Shown here in pieces: positions 1-11,582 of a stretch of 64,000 nucleotides of DNA (within the stretch, counting starts at the first letter, position 1; every line of letters starts with the position of its first letter). The notes beneath the pieces were generated by a model. The model did no database searches, was not told the DNA's origin, and saw only the letters and a program-made list of their open reading frames with translations. The stretch spans positions 1,674,001 through 1,738,000 of the forward strand of contig JAHLEZ010000010.1 of NCBI GenBank assembly GCA_020726505.1, in the 5' to 3' direction. This stretch comes from Leptodontidium sp. MPI-SDFR-AT-0119 (taxonomy: Eukaryota > Ascomycota > Leotiomycetes > Helotiales > Leptodontidiaceae). The translations under genes and the position numbers were made by a program.

Positions 1-130
1 ACCGCGAAAGCGGTTCTCTATGTTGTTGAAACGAGGGATGGAAAGGGCTGCGTCTGGTCAGATGGTGTTGTTGAGCGCGGTTGGAAACACTTGATTGCTT
101 GTGTTATACAGTTCCTGCCTTGATCACAAA
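1..130. other. window edge, no gene seen
   Basis: No open frame or repeat with support was recognised in this short edge segment. A gene truncated by the window edge cannot be excluded. Confidence 0.3.
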
Positions 131-433
131 TTAACCTCTATTCTCATCCTCTGACATTGTCTGAAAACATCCTACGACCTTACGCCCAAACGGACTCACT
201 ACACTTCGTAATTTTTGTCTGGAATCAACTTTCCCAGCATTGGGCTGGATCTGGAACTTGTTGCAGAGCGTTCCATCCTGTTCTACCTCTCCATTATAAT
301 CCAAGCGTATACCGAGATTCTTTAGATCTTTCTGTTTCTTGGGGTACCCAGTCTGGCCGCGACTCACAGAAACGTTGGTTGGCCTCTTCGCAGCGCTGGT
401 AGCTGCACGAGCCTTGTCGAGAATTTTGTTCAT
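131..433 (-). CDS. possible small hypothetical protein, about 100 aa
   Basis: An open frame on the minus strand gives about 100 residues from the internal ATG at 433 (a longer reading from 553 is possible). The product is basic and hydrophilic, with a Lys/Arg/Ala-rich N-terminal part and no recognisable domain, signal peptide or membrane segment. I do not recognise a family. No splice pairing with a neighbouring frame was found, so it may be a chance frame or one exon of a larger gene. It lies just upstream of the divergently transcribed cassette gene A copy 1. Confidence 0.25.
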   Translation of the reverse strand: MNKILDKARAATSAAKRPTNVSVSRGQTGYPKKQKDLKNLGIRLDYNGEVEQDGTLCNKFQIQPNAGKVDSRQKLRSVVSPFGRKVVGCFQTMSEDENRG

Positions 434-958
434 GGCGACAGCGCCATACTGAACGCTTATGACTGCTCGAGGAATGAAGTAGGACTGTGTCAGTGAAATC
501 CTGTTCAACTCTCTCATCCTTAGGCATGAGGTGGGGTGATAACCGCAGACCACATGGTCAGAGACCCTGTGCTAACGGCCACTGACTCGACGCATGAATA
601 AGCACGATAGCTCATCGGCATTCAGCGGGTAAACCGCCATTGTTCCATCGAGTGTCCTTATTTTGTGGTGGGGAACCTTTGACTTATAGTTAATTATATT
701 ATGTGTCTTGTCAACGCTGGCGTACATGTATTGGAAGATGGACACGCCCCTTAGAGCAGTAGTCAGCACCAGTCTTGGTCTGGGCGCTGGTATCGAGGGG
801 TTGGATTCCGATTTCCCCCCATGTCTTTGCTTTTTGCGAATGCTGTCTATCCCGATTGCAATGCGGGGCATGACTTCGGTTAACCTTACCCCTGCGATGT
901 TCGAAGACTATTTCCAGCCCTCAAATCACAGGGGCTGTTTCTGCGTTTCCTCTCAACA

Positions 959-2692
959 ATGCAACTCCAAATGGATAACCTTCCAAGATGCCGAGGGCCA
1001 CTGACGACAGATCTCGGACCCGAGCCTTTTCCAAATAATGCCCTTCCGTCAAACGTATGTTGATACACTTTTACCGTCAACTCACTAACCCTCGCCCAGG
1101 CCTTATTCCTTGAGCAATGCACAGATCCTTGCTTCAATCTTCCACCACAACAGCTCAACTCTTGTTCAGCCTCAACGTCCCCATTGGTGAGCTCTGGATT
1201 GAGAGCCTCGTCTCTAAATTCCCCTGCATTTGAAGGTTCTCTATCGTCCCCTGGCCTACCCGATACAGGTATCGTTGGTGCAGGAAGGGACAGCCCTGAG
1301 GCATTCTTCACGGCTGTGCTCACGAACTCCGAAGAGAGGCAAGAGAAGCGGGCGAATCGGGTGAAGCGGCTAGCTAGAGTGGTTCGGAACTTTTCACGAG
1401 CTGAAGCATTCGATGGATTGTGCATAAATTCGTCTAGATGGTCGGACATCTTCCTATCCAAATCGGAAGCTAGCTTTGAAGCTGGATCCAGACCGGAGAC
1501 GACATTTGAGATCGAAGTTGCCAATCGGCTTCATCGACTGAAGCAATCAGGCCAGAAGATACGGAAGGGAGACTGGCAAGCCCGTCGCATTTGGCTTATT
1601 TGCGTTGCCCATGAATTAGAATGCATATCTCAATGGGAAGATATCGACCGATATACCTCTCGAGGAGTTGACAAGATGTCTGCTGCAATACGGATAGCGA
1701 AGAAGTACTTGGGCACAGCGGGGGGCGATCGCAAGAAAGGGAGAAGCATTATTCAAGTTATGGAAGAAGGAGGTCCAGCCGCAGTGCTACTCGACGATGG
1801 GGACATGACGCGTTCTGAGTAAGTTATCTTGTTATGCTTCGTTGACGATGGCTAACATTTTATTTAAATAAGTTGGGAAAGTAACATGCCAATAAGTGAT
1901 ATCACTAGCGTCTATGCATTCAAAAAAGACAAGCTTCCAGATTTAGATAAGAAGACTAGGTCACGCGACCCCGACGCCTCAGATGCAATTAAGAATTGTT
2001 TTTTATCGTATGGGTGGTCTTTCGAAAAACTCCTATGCTCCAACACTGTCGTGGTAGCAATATTGAAGCGCTACCTTCTACAAAAACGACCACACGCCGG
2101 TTCTGGGCTTGGAGACCCTGAGTCTACACACAAGAGGCGGCGCGTGGATCCTGGCCACAATTCCTTAGCAACCTCATCAGATCAGCTCGCAATAGGCTAC
2201 AGTGATTCCAATCACGCAGCTTCAGCCGAAATTGATAACAATGTGGACTACATGCCCGGATCAGCTTCTTCAAATCGCACCCCTTTCGGTATTAGAGATG
2301 GGACAAGGGATCTCACAGATGCTGCAACAATAAGCAACCTTGAATATACTTTTCATACTTCGGATGAACTCACGGATGCCGCAACAGCAGACATCCTCAG
2401 TCACACCGTCAGCAGCCTAGGAGAATTCACAGATCTTCCAACAAGCAACCTTGGTTACATCACCAACAGCTCTGGTGCAATCACAGATCTCAACACTGGC
2501 AGCCTTTTTCAAAGTATCCATGGTCAACCGTTATCTCAAGTCGGCTATGAAACGGATGAATCTGCTGTCGAGCTTCTTCGATGGACCGTCAATAGATCAG
2601 ATGCGCTTATAGATCAGCCTACAGACATGTTTCTTCGAGGAGCAATCTCTCCATCCCAGCTTTATGGACGACTTCATTTACCCGTCTCATGA
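959..2692 (+). CDS. cassette gene A, copy 1: uncharacterised 544-aa protein
   Basis: Three-exon model: exons 959-1054, 1100-1818 and 1873-2692; introns of 45 and 54 bp with GTATGT and GTAAGT donors, CTAAC-type branch sites and AG acceptors. The joins keep frame and give 544 aa. A second in-frame ATG lies at 971; the first is chosen because the other copy has an ATG at the matching place. The middle part (roughly residues 90-340) is charged, helical-looking and conserved with copy 2 at 15863-17557, including an ISQWE motif. The C-terminal third carries about six degenerate 19-residue units around an LTD core. No signal peptide or membrane segment is seen. I recognise no known domain. It converges on gene B (2856-3396), about 160 bp away, and the same pairing recurs inverted at 15-17.6 kb, so the two genes probably act or move together (inference). 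Confidence 0.75.
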
Positions 2693-2855
2693 CCAAATTT
2701 CCCAGGACATAGGCACACTCGACTGTCTTACTCCGATGGCAGCTGGAACAAGTGGTAGGGTTGACCGTTGAGGCGTAGGACTGGAGGCATATTAGGTCTC
2801 CCAAGCTATTCATGAAAGTGGTGGTGTGTTGGTGTTGCATAGCGGTATTTATTTA

Positions 2856-3396
2856 CTAGCTAATATAGAACATGATTCCTCGTCCTTTGCATGCGCGGAA
2901 TACAATAGGGCTCGAATCTCGATAATACACGACCGAGCCAGACTCTATTGTAGCCGGCCCGTTATCCCCAATCTCAGGTAACTGAAGAGTACCAAGTGCA
3001 ATTATACCGATGATGCCAAACCCTAATGCTGAGCTGGGAGCCCACTTTGGCTCAGTCGAAACGTCCGAATAGACTATTGGGCGAGCGATATTCAATTTGC
3101 CATGAACTGGCTTGCCGCCAAGACTCTGGATAGGTGCAATATCCGCAAACTAAAAATGTTAGTTTCTGAGTTTTAGCTGTTGGATTCCAGGTTCGCACAT
3201 TGGCTTTAAGGGCTGCTTCAAAGGCACGAACCGCGTCGTGTGTTTCTACAGTCCACTCCAACCCCACTGAGCTCAATTTACCAGCATCCAGCGCCCCCTC
3301 CCTCTTTTTCCGGCCCACCTCCTCGTCTAGACTTCTAAAGGCAGCCTCTGCAGTCTCTTGAGGGATAACATAATCCTTCGTCACAATCGCTACCAT
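2856..3396 (-). CDS. cassette gene B, copy 1: uncharacterised 163-aa protein
   Basis: Two-exon gene on the minus strand: exon 1 3396-3199, 49-bp intron 3198-3150 with a CTAAC branch and TAG acceptor, exon 2 3149-2856, in phase 0. The first 66 residues are a charged helical-looking segment. Exon 2 contains a short hydrophobic stretch, GFGIIGIIALG, followed by a Gly/Asp/Ser-rich conserved tail. This tail is nearly identical to that of copy 2 (15245-15801), while the N-terminal half is clearly more diverged. The hydrophobic stretch is short for a membrane span. The family is not recognised. Convergent with gene A copy 1. Pore-forming or antidote roles can be imagined but nothing in the sequence shows them. 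Confidence 0.75.
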
Positions 3397-4258
3397 AGTG
3401 TTGCTGTTTCGGCGGCAGTGTTACTGGCGACCTATGTGTAGTAGGAGAGTGTCAGTATCTCTTTATCTAATAGTACGAGGTCGTCGAGGAGGATATACGT
3501 ACGATTAAAACTTGAACTCGCGAGGTTGATCTTTCGAAGTTCTGTGCTGGAAGACAAACTTCTTTGGGTCGGACGAGAAGATCACGTGTCATTAGCTAAA
3601 CATTGCCTCATGATTGCGATAACGGACATGTTCACACCGACACCCGGCTCATGTGACGGCCGTTCGAGTGTATCCATTCGTTGACGCCTGTTGACGTGGC
3701 ATTGTTCCCATTGTGAGTCAAGCCTCGCCACAGCCCGCAATGCTTGTCTTCTCCAGCAGCTCCCGGTACGTAAGGTACCATGCGATGGCCATGCTATTTG
3801 CGGCCAGTGGAGACCAAGTCCGTGGCACATGACCTTACTGAGCGACTCGCCTCACCGTAGGTTCCTTTCGAGAGGCCTCAAGCTCCGACCGAGTCGCAAA
3901 TGTCGCCCCGCCGCAAATTTAAAGGAATCCCACCCAGAAAACCTCGTTCAAGGCACCCGTCTGCGGACCAAACTGCCGAAATGCCCATGGACCGAATGCT
4001 GTCTCATGCGTTCCCCGGCAGCTTCGCGATAGACTTTCTGCCGACCACGATTTCATCCCCACGACCAATTTTGACTTCCGACCGGTCAAGTTTTGGTACC
4101 ATACCCAACCCAATTCTTAGGAAGCTCAACTCCGAACATAAACTGGGCTCGTATTATGTGTCCTGATGATATCGATCGTCACCATCACTTACATGAATGT
4201 CATAGTCGAGCGCGCCTTCGTAAGTGTGTATCTTGAACTGCATTTAGGCAACGCATTT
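3397..4258. other. intergenic, no supported gene
   Basis: Only overlapping short frames on both strands, without splice support or recognisable protein sequence. It contains the presumed promoter of gene B copy 1 and the 3' flank of the 467-aa gene. Confidence 0.4.
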
Positions 4259-5756
4259 CTATTTACGACTGATACAATGCCATATTGAAAACCACTCCCA
4301 AAGATCCGCCCACCGACTTGTCTCCTCCCAAATATATTTCTCCTCGTGGCCAATCTTCTGCTCAACGCCCTCTCCAAATCCTTTCCCCCTCCGGGCGACG
4401 TTCTGCTCATATATCGGGTAACTTCCGATATACTCAGCAAATCGGAAGATCTGACTGAGGCTGCCCCGTAGGTCCGCTGTGTATGCCATTAAACATGGGA
4501 GGCAGTGGTTTTCATCCATAAATGATCTGCAACCAGCAAAATTGCCCTCGGGGTTGATCACACCCCAGTCTGTCGACCATTGCGGAGGACACCGAAAATC
4601 CGAGATCCAGAGAGCCATACCTACAGCTGTGGCAGAATGTACATTTTTCAAGTCAAGGAAACGCTGCCCAACATTAGTGAAATATATTCAAGACCGAATT
4701 CAACGTACCTTTGCAAGTTTCATGAACTGGCCAGTTAGCTTTCTATCCAAAGTCAAGCATACCGAGATATCATCAGAGAGATCTACCCAGTTCTTCGAGA
4801 TGTCTTTCATGCCGCGGAGATTCTGAAGAACGTCTCCAACTGACAGTGTAGAAAAAAGGCTGACCACGCAGTCTGTATGGCTTCTCGCTAAATGGTCCAA
4901 CCTGCCTACTCGAATACTATCCCACAAAGTCAAGTCTATTGAGAGAGGTGTATCGTCTAATGTGCGGCGATCCAATGTGCGGCGATTGTTGATTCTCAAT
5001 TTGAAGCGTGCTTCCAGAATTCGAAGTTCCTCTAGAACCTGTGGCACAGAAGGTTGATTCTCGAACACCTTTCTGATCGGGTCGAGGAGGAATTGAAGAG
5101 CGTCTGAGGGTTCGGGGCGCGAGAACGGGGAGGTGACAGATTCGATCGTACTCGATACTATCCAGTGTGATAAAGGATGTTGTACTTCCTACTCATGTCA
5201 GTGACAGACGACGTGCTCATATAGCATGAGAGCTTACCTTCTGAAGCAGTAGCAAATTGGCCGGTACACCATCCACCCCAACATTTTGAGCAAGTTCGTT
5301 GAACAAGTTGGACATCGCATCGAAGAAAACCGAAATGGAGCTGTTTCGTGCAATTGAAAATGATACCAAATCTGAAAACGAGAACATGCAGAGCGCTGAA
5401 TGAATCTGGGTATCCAATTCCTTGGCGATCCATTCGATTTCCTTGTCAGCTGAAAGTATGGCTGGAATGATCCAGTTCCCATCCCAGGTTTGACCAGATA
5501 CCGAAGACCCCCGTATGGTCTCCACAATTTCCTTGGCCTTGGCCTTGCGACGTTTGCTCTTGTGGATGCCTTTGCCTCGGCAGAGGCCATGCAAAATGCT
5601 CCCTGGGCGTTCGTATAGCATCATCGCAGCATCTTCAGGGATCAGGAGAAATTTACAGACAGATTCGATCTCATTGAGATTGTTTGAAGTTCGGACAATA
5701 TCTTCCGCGTCCCTCCACAGAGAAGGGTCGACATTTTTTGGCCATGTTGAGGCCAT
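4259..5756 (-). CDS. uncharacterised 467-aa protein
   Basis: Three exons on the minus strand: 5756-5238, 5188-4709 and 4663-4259, with introns of 49 and 45 bp (GTAAGC and GTACGT donors, CTGAC and CTAAT branch sites), all joins in phase 0. The start at 5756 (MASTWPKNVD) is preferred over an upstream in-frame ATG because the upstream stretch looks non-coding. Features are a Lys/Arg-rich stretch near residue 95 (KSKRRKAKAK) that could be a nuclear signal, a long helical middle, and an aromatic-rich C-terminal region with several Trp residues. No family is recognised. It lies between the two inverted A/B cassettes. The clean three-exon reconstruction argues that it is real. Confidence 0.7.
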
Positions 5757-6040
5757 CGTTGGATTGTGGGGCGCTGTTAAGCCTGTGCGTACAGCAGGGC
5801 GGCAAGATTGTCTGATCTGGAGCTTCTCTGGTGGTGGCTTGTATCTGTGAATGATTGCGGACAGGAAGACCAGCTGATGAGAAGATCCGTGGTTCGCCAA
5901 AGAGAATTACAAGCGATGAGTGGCCCAAGTCTGCCTCGCTCTGCAGTGCAGTCGCCTTTATATGCATGGTTGTTGTCACCCCTGTGTCCATTGCTCCCGC
6001 GTTATTGAAAGAAGCAATAAGGAAACTTTGATGATAAGAC

Positions 6041-6303
6041 TACAGCTGTGACCGGGGAGTTCAAGGATTACCATATCAACTCCCCGCAAGTTTGAATTCT
6101 TGTTCCGGAATATCCACTTTGAGCCAGTAATCTCCCGCGTGTGGAGGATTTTGAGTGCTCCCTGCGATTTGAAGGCCAGAAATCTGGCCTTCAAATCGCA
6201 GGGGTTCGTTCAAAGCTCGAGATTTTCCTGGGCGCTGCAACCCGATAGGCCCATCTTCTTGACCTGACTCAAATCGAGTGAGGGACCCACCTTCAGCATA
6301 GAC
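6041..6303. repeat. interspersed repeat, copy A, with perfect palindromic core
   Basis: This segment resembles 12358-12772 and 22296-22577. The shared core reads through a CCTTCAAATCGCAGGGGTTC block, then an AAGCTCGAGATTTTCCT block and CGCTGCAACCCGATAG. In this copy the block is preceded by its exact complement, giving a palindrome with 20-bp arms and a 2-bp spacer at 6161-6202. No coding capacity is evident. Confidence 0.65.
6161..6202. repeat. perfect inverted repeat, 20-bp arms, AA spacer
   Basis: Left arm 6161-6180 and right arm 6183-6202 are exact reverse complements separated by AA. The homologous positions in the other two repeat copies are imperfect, so this copy may be the least decayed. 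It could extrude as a cruciform or form an RNA hairpin. Confidence 0.85.
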
Positions 6304-6805
6304 ATGATTGCTATGCGAGGAAGTGGAGTTTGGTATCAGATGAGACCAGAAGTTCCTCAAATGGGCTTGATGCCTTCCGGTTGGTGGCCTTGATAATGTG
6401 GGAGGCAGTATTGAGATCGAATTGACGATCACTCCTCTTTGTGAGAAGCTCCAGGCGGCAAGGATTCCCAAGGACGCATCCCTTTTCGAAGGAGCTTAGC
6501 TGGGGTGAAAGCCCGTTCATTACAGGATGGGCCGTGGCTTGAATCTCACTCAGCTCGCGATGCACCTGCAGAAAGGCTCCGCTTACCGTATAAGGGTAGG
6601 TATTGACTTATCAAGCACATGAGACAATGCCAGCCTTTCGAGCGAGACCAGGACAGGGCCCCAAGAGATTGATCCACTATGGAAGCCTTCTATCGGATAT
6701 TCTATCTACCTTACGCACACCCACGAGACAAGACCAACACACTGGACGTCAATTCCACCGGAAGGATACCTACCTCTGACATGTCAAGCATCGTACCTAT
6801 CAATC

Positions 6806-7828
6806 ATGGATCCTAATGCTCCACTAGAGCGTCAAGCCCCGCTGCCCAAACCACCAGCCTACAGCTTCATCACTATTAACGACCCTCAGGAAACCAAGTC
6901 CCGGTCGAAAAAGCGACAGGTCAGGTCTGCTGTGGCTTACTATCAGCATCACAAGAACGACAACGACGATGCGGAGACGGGCAACACGAGGAGGCGGGGG
7001 TGGAAGCGCAGAGATCAGACCCAGTCTCCCGTGATGCTTAAACACGAGTCTAGCCAATCGATTATGTCGGAATCAGCATCAGCATCAGCGTCAACGTCAA
7101 CATCCACAGCTCAAACGACTCCAGTAGCAACTCCCGCAGAGGTGGACCCTTTCGATTCTTACCCCGTGCCTTGGAATCCCGTCTACCAACCCATCTTGGA
7201 CTTCTGTAAGCTGCATTCCCATTACGACTGTTCCGAAGGTACTAGACACGGAAAACCCTCGCTAGGGCAATGTAAGAAATACTAACTTATCTTAGATACT
7301 TCATACGTTTTAATTGATACCCCAGCGATCGCTGAACCGGGCAATATGTTTCGTCTCAGGACCTTATGGTTCCCCATAGTCATGACGAGCCCGACAATTT
7401 TCTATGCCGCTCTCTCCCTCGCGGGTTCTATCCTGCACGCTCGTCGTCATCTCGCTCTCGACGCTCCGGCCTTGCTAGAGCTCCGCTCGAGAGCCATCTC
7501 ATCTATCAACGCAACGCTCTCTAATAGCGAGGACTGCAAGACCGACCAGACCGTCGGCGCTGTCCTCTGTGTGTCCATCCTAGAGTCTTTCCTCGGCCAC
7601 CCTGAACTCTTCCAGATACATATGGCTGGACTGGCGAAGATGGTGCGTCTGAGAGGAGGTTTGGACGGGTTAGGACTCGATGGCTTGTTGAGGAAGATGA
7701 TTATCTGGCTTGACTTCAACCATGCGAGTATCTACGGCACAGGCTTGATATTCGAAGAGAGTACCGAGGTTCAGACCAGGCCGAGTCCTTATAATACACT
7801 CACGGGTTCCCTGTTGCCTCAGCCTTGA
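6806..7828 (+). CDS. fungal transcription-factor-like protein without zinc cluster, 310 aa
   Basis: Two exons, 6806-7205 and 7296-7828, joined across a 90-bp intron with a GTAAGC donor and a TACTAAC branch site, give 310 aa. The N-terminal block (about residues 18-50: F-I-T-I-N-D-P, then a basic RQVRSAVAYYQ stretch), the DPFDSYPVPW block near residue 115 and the later segment with FPIVMTSPTIFY and a Leu-rich helical region are typical of the Fungal_trans_2 (DUF3468) family of Zn2Cys6-type regulators that lack the zinc cluster. A Ser/Ala/Thr-rich low-complexity stretch separates the first two blocks. At 310 aa it is shorter than usual family members (about 400-500 aa), so the C-terminus may be truncated or another exon missed. 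Likely nuclear (inference). Confidence 0.65.
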
Positions 7829-9760
7829 TTGTTGCAGAGAGTGGACAGTAAGGCGTCGAATTGGGCTCCGTTTTATTAGACATCTTTCGTTTTTTATGTG
7901 GTCTCTTTAGCGAGGTGGTCTCTTTCAACAACACAAGTTATCTGCTCCAGCAAACGGCTCTGGGAGAAGAATGCGCATGCCCCTGGGTTCGAGTGTGCAC
8001 GGTCTCTGTATCCTAAATATCATATGAAGTGGAAGGTAGTCCGACTTCATTACTGCTGGATTTTTTAACGTATCAACCTCCGCTGTGAGCTAGTGATCAA
8101 TACCTAAAAATATATCGTCCGAACAACTTCCAAGAGTATGCTACCTAGTCCCGAGTCCACACAATGCTTGCTGGGACTATCGGGCCGCAGTAGTGCAAAC
8201 GAGATGGATAAACGGCCAGACCCAGAACTAGGCCAAGAAGGCTTGACACCGAATGTGAGAAGAATAGTGGGAGGGGGACGACCACGGACTGCTTTCATCT
8301 ACATATTTCCCCCCTCCAGTTCCGGAGCGAGGACATGCACCGTACCGTCGAAGATTTCTCCTTTAACAGTATGGACGATGATTGTATTACTCAACGAATA
8401 GCATTCCATTTTGACCTTCTATACGGCCTCTAACGCAATCAATGACTTGCTTCCGCTTGTAATTGCTTAGAAGACACCCAGACCGCGTGTCCACATCTCC
8501 CAGAAGTAGAATAACTTATCCTGCATCTGGCTATAGTTTCAAGCGCAAGCCCCAGAGTGAAATAAGCTGCAAGATATTGTTGCATCCAACACTATTTCTT
8601 CGGGATACGAGCTGTATAAGACCCATTCGAGCATCCGCAACCTAGGTCTCGAAAAATGGGGCTGCTGGCCGGCAGCAAAGATTGTTGCCACCTCGAGCCC
8701 TCGACTCCTGATAAAAAAGAATTACGTAGAAGCGATGCCTGACTTATGATCTCCGCCACTTAAGGCTTTAGGCTAGAGATCTAATATCCGATTCTCGTTA
8801 CTGTCGTCCGTGGTGTGGCGGGGGCAATCTGGAGGCAGTTCGGATGTAAACAAACCTAAGCGAAGGACTGCCGCATCCCCATGGGTGTCATATTTACCAA
8901 GGAATAAGCTATCCCTAGGCAACAGAGAGGAGAAACAGCATCTATGAGAACGGTTTTGCGCGAGCATCAGGTATATATATCGTACAAGGAGTAGGTCTTG
9001 ACCCCGAAATTACACCAAAAGGTGGAAGCTATAAGAGAGAGAAAAGAGAACCCTCCCAGACTAACGAAACGGAAACGATGTACAAACAAATGAAAAGGAA
9101 AGCAAACACTCGATTACTAAGCGTCCGTCGAAAACGCACCACCAACCACTCTTAATCAGACGGTTCCGCCCATCGCCTACTGCTATACCGAGTATCGAAC
9201 GTATTCCTCTAATTTAGCTTCGATTGACATGGCGATATCCCACATTGGGATCAAGATATTTCGGGAATGGCTCCTAATTGAGTACTAGTGAGCAGTCATT
9301 CTATATTATTAGCCTGGCCACGACTCCAGCAGAAGCCGCACCTGCAGATTAGATGAGACTCATCCCCGCCGGGCGTCAACAGATCCAAGTCATCCAACAA
9401 GCCAACAATCTTTAGTGGCTTGCAGCCCTTGATCAATACTGCAACGTGAACCTTGAGCTTCAAGCACAGAGATGCCTTGTCACGCTGCAGCTCCTCCCTG
9501 CATGCAGGACGCTCTGGTGGCAGGGAGCGACCCGTTCGGGGAGGTGTGGCTTGATGCAGGGGAGGGGTCAGAGACGCAGGCATGGTTGAGCCGCTATGCA
9601 GACCCTCGCTCCAACGCCGGTACAGATGGAAATCTCGTCTGCTCGATTTTTATTAAGTATGCTTGCTCTTGTCCCTTTCACGTTTGTATTCTTGGTACTT
9701 TATTAGCTTTTGTTTTTACTTTACGCTTAGGACTTGCCGTCCCCGAACTTTTTCGCAACA
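7829..9760. other. long intergenic region, no supported gene
   Basis: Nearly 2 kb holding only short frames without splice partners or recognisable products. No repeat or transposon signature was recognised. It includes the 5' flank of the Nta1-like gene. Confidence 0.4.
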
Positions 9761-10854
9761 ATGAAGATTGCTTGTCTCCAGGTATTCTAGTATACAACCC
9801 TTAGATTCTCTCGCTGACTACGCGAAGTTTGAGTCTAGGCCAGAGAGCAATAAATCCGACGTCGTCCTCGTCGATGCCATGCTTCGCGCAGCAGAACTAG
9901 ATGGTGTGGATCTCCTCGTCCTGTCAGAATTGAATATTCCTTGTGAGTCGATGTCGCCGCCAACCTCCGCTTGTCCTGCAGCCGGCTGACGATGTTTAGC
10001 AACTGGATGCCGCCAGCGTACATGGGCCGATACTTCCCAGTGGCTCCAAACGTTGGCCGAAACATACAACTGCGTGGTTGTTGTCGTTGTGGTGATGAGC
10101 ATAGATGGCGTGGAATCAGCCACCAAGTACAGCTCGATTTCAGTCGTTAGCGGAGACACCACCGCGGACGGTCCCAACTGCCAAGTATTATTTCGCCCCC
10201 ACACGGAGCATGAGGCTCGGAAGAAGCCAGAACGATTACACGCAGGAATACCAAGTCTAGGACAGGTATCCGTGGGAATATGTAAGTCAGTCACCGAGGG
10301 TTACTAAGCTGTAGGCTAACTGTTAAAACGTAGCCGAGGACCTCGATGAGTGGCACCATGCTAATAATTTCGACTTCGCACGCCATGTCATCGACAATGG
10401 ATCAAATCTCGTCGTGCTCTCCATGTCACATTTTGCCGACATGGATACCGCAACTCTTATTCGGGCTCCTGAACTTCCTGACACAGATACACTACGGTAC
10501 TGGCTTGGGCAATTAAAACCCATATTCGAGAGGGAAAATACCGAAGAGATTATCTGCGTGATTGCAAATCGGACTGGACTTCTCGAGAATAGTGTGTATG
10601 CTGGGACCAGTGTTATATTGGGGATCAAGGCTGGTTGCGCGAGGGTCTATGGGCATTTAAGTCGTGGTGACGAGAAGGTTCTTGTAGCGGATACTGACAC
10701 AAAGCCCCTAGTTATTCATTGGGATTTGACAGCAGATCGAGCCATCACACCAATTGAAGATCGGCCACCGGAAGACGGGTGTGTCGAAGGAGGATTCGAG
10801 ATCTCGAAATGCCTTCTCGGTGTCGGGGAAGACGGGAAGAGGCAAGATACGTGA
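9761..10854 (+). pseudogene. Nta1/nitrilase-superfamily-like gene, degenerate
   Basis: Segments 9768-9942, 10000-10281 and 10334-10854 join in frame across introns of 57 and 52 bp. They give a carbon-nitrogen hydrolase-like protein resembling fungal N-terminal amidase Nta1: a DLLVLSELNIP block with the expected Glu, a YNCVVVVVVM strand, a GQVSVGI block, and a C-terminal part with LVVLSM, a Tyr-Ala-Gly-Thr-Ser block and a VYGHLSRG block. An ATG at 9761 begins MKIACLQ, the expected start of the family, but it is out of frame with the rest and no canonical intron repairs this, so a frameshift after codon 7 is likely. The family's catalytic Lys region reads FRPH, and the splice at the catalytic Cys yields Ser. 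The family normally deamidates N-terminal Asn/Gln in the N-degron pathway; this copy is probably inactive. Confidence 0.65.
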
Positions 10855-11079
10855 CGCAGCCAATTTTCAATAGTCACGTGTAATCCGCTATTTGATGTGA
10901 GCAGCCATTGGTGTATTGTATAGAACAAGCTGGGTCAAAACACTATAGTAAGATAATCGTGAAGGACAGCGGAGGGTCGTTTGTGCAGGGAATAACATCG
11001 AGACTTTGAGTCCATCCAATTCGTCAAAGAAAATTACAACTTGAGTGTTTGCTCCTTCTATGCGCATCGCCTAACATCC

Positions 11080-11150
11080 CCTCTCCTCCTCTCCTCCTCC
11101 TCCTCTCCTCCTCCTCCTCTCCTCCTCCTCTCCTTCCTCTCTCCTCCTCT
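11080..11150. repeat. CTCCTC microsatellite
   Basis: A run of pure pyrimidine built from imperfect CTCCTC units. No coding meaning is seen on either strand. Confidence 0.9.
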
Positions 11151-11582
11151 ATATTATACACAATTGTTTATCACTGGTCAGGTCAGAGGACGCAGGTGTT
11201 GGAATAATGGCCACGAGATGAGGACGCGGGGTGATTTCTTCAAGTCTTGAATCTTCCGACGGTCTGATTAAGGCACTATTCGTAACATCTGCCTTGATGT
11301 AATATGCTACCAAGTGGTGCAAGGTGCCCGCGCTCCTGGCGGTGACTGTTTTCTTCACCAAGCCTCCTGTTTTGATCCTACTGGCGGAGTAATCCTCGCT
11401 AAGTCTATCAAGAGAAAGCGACCTTTCAAGTTCGTTATAGATAAGGAAGCCATCTGAGAATTCAGGAGGACCCCGTCTACTCTGAGTTTCCAAGTAATGG
11501 TGATATGGATGCGAGGTATGGAAGGATGCGTACAAGACGAGGAATGAAGACGATGTGAGAAAGGCGAAAGTCCAGTACTAGG

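Noticed and set aside
886..1524. Minus-strand 212-aa frame opposite gene A copy 1
   Set aside because: It is antisense to exons whose intron positions and protein sequence are conserved in copy 2, so it is a shadow frame.
2856..3396. Gene B as a fungal gasdermin (RCD-1/HET-Q1 type) or HET-s-like pore former
   Set aside because: The protein is too short for a gasdermin, lacks matching motifs, and its hydrophobic stretch is only about 11 residues. Left as unknown.
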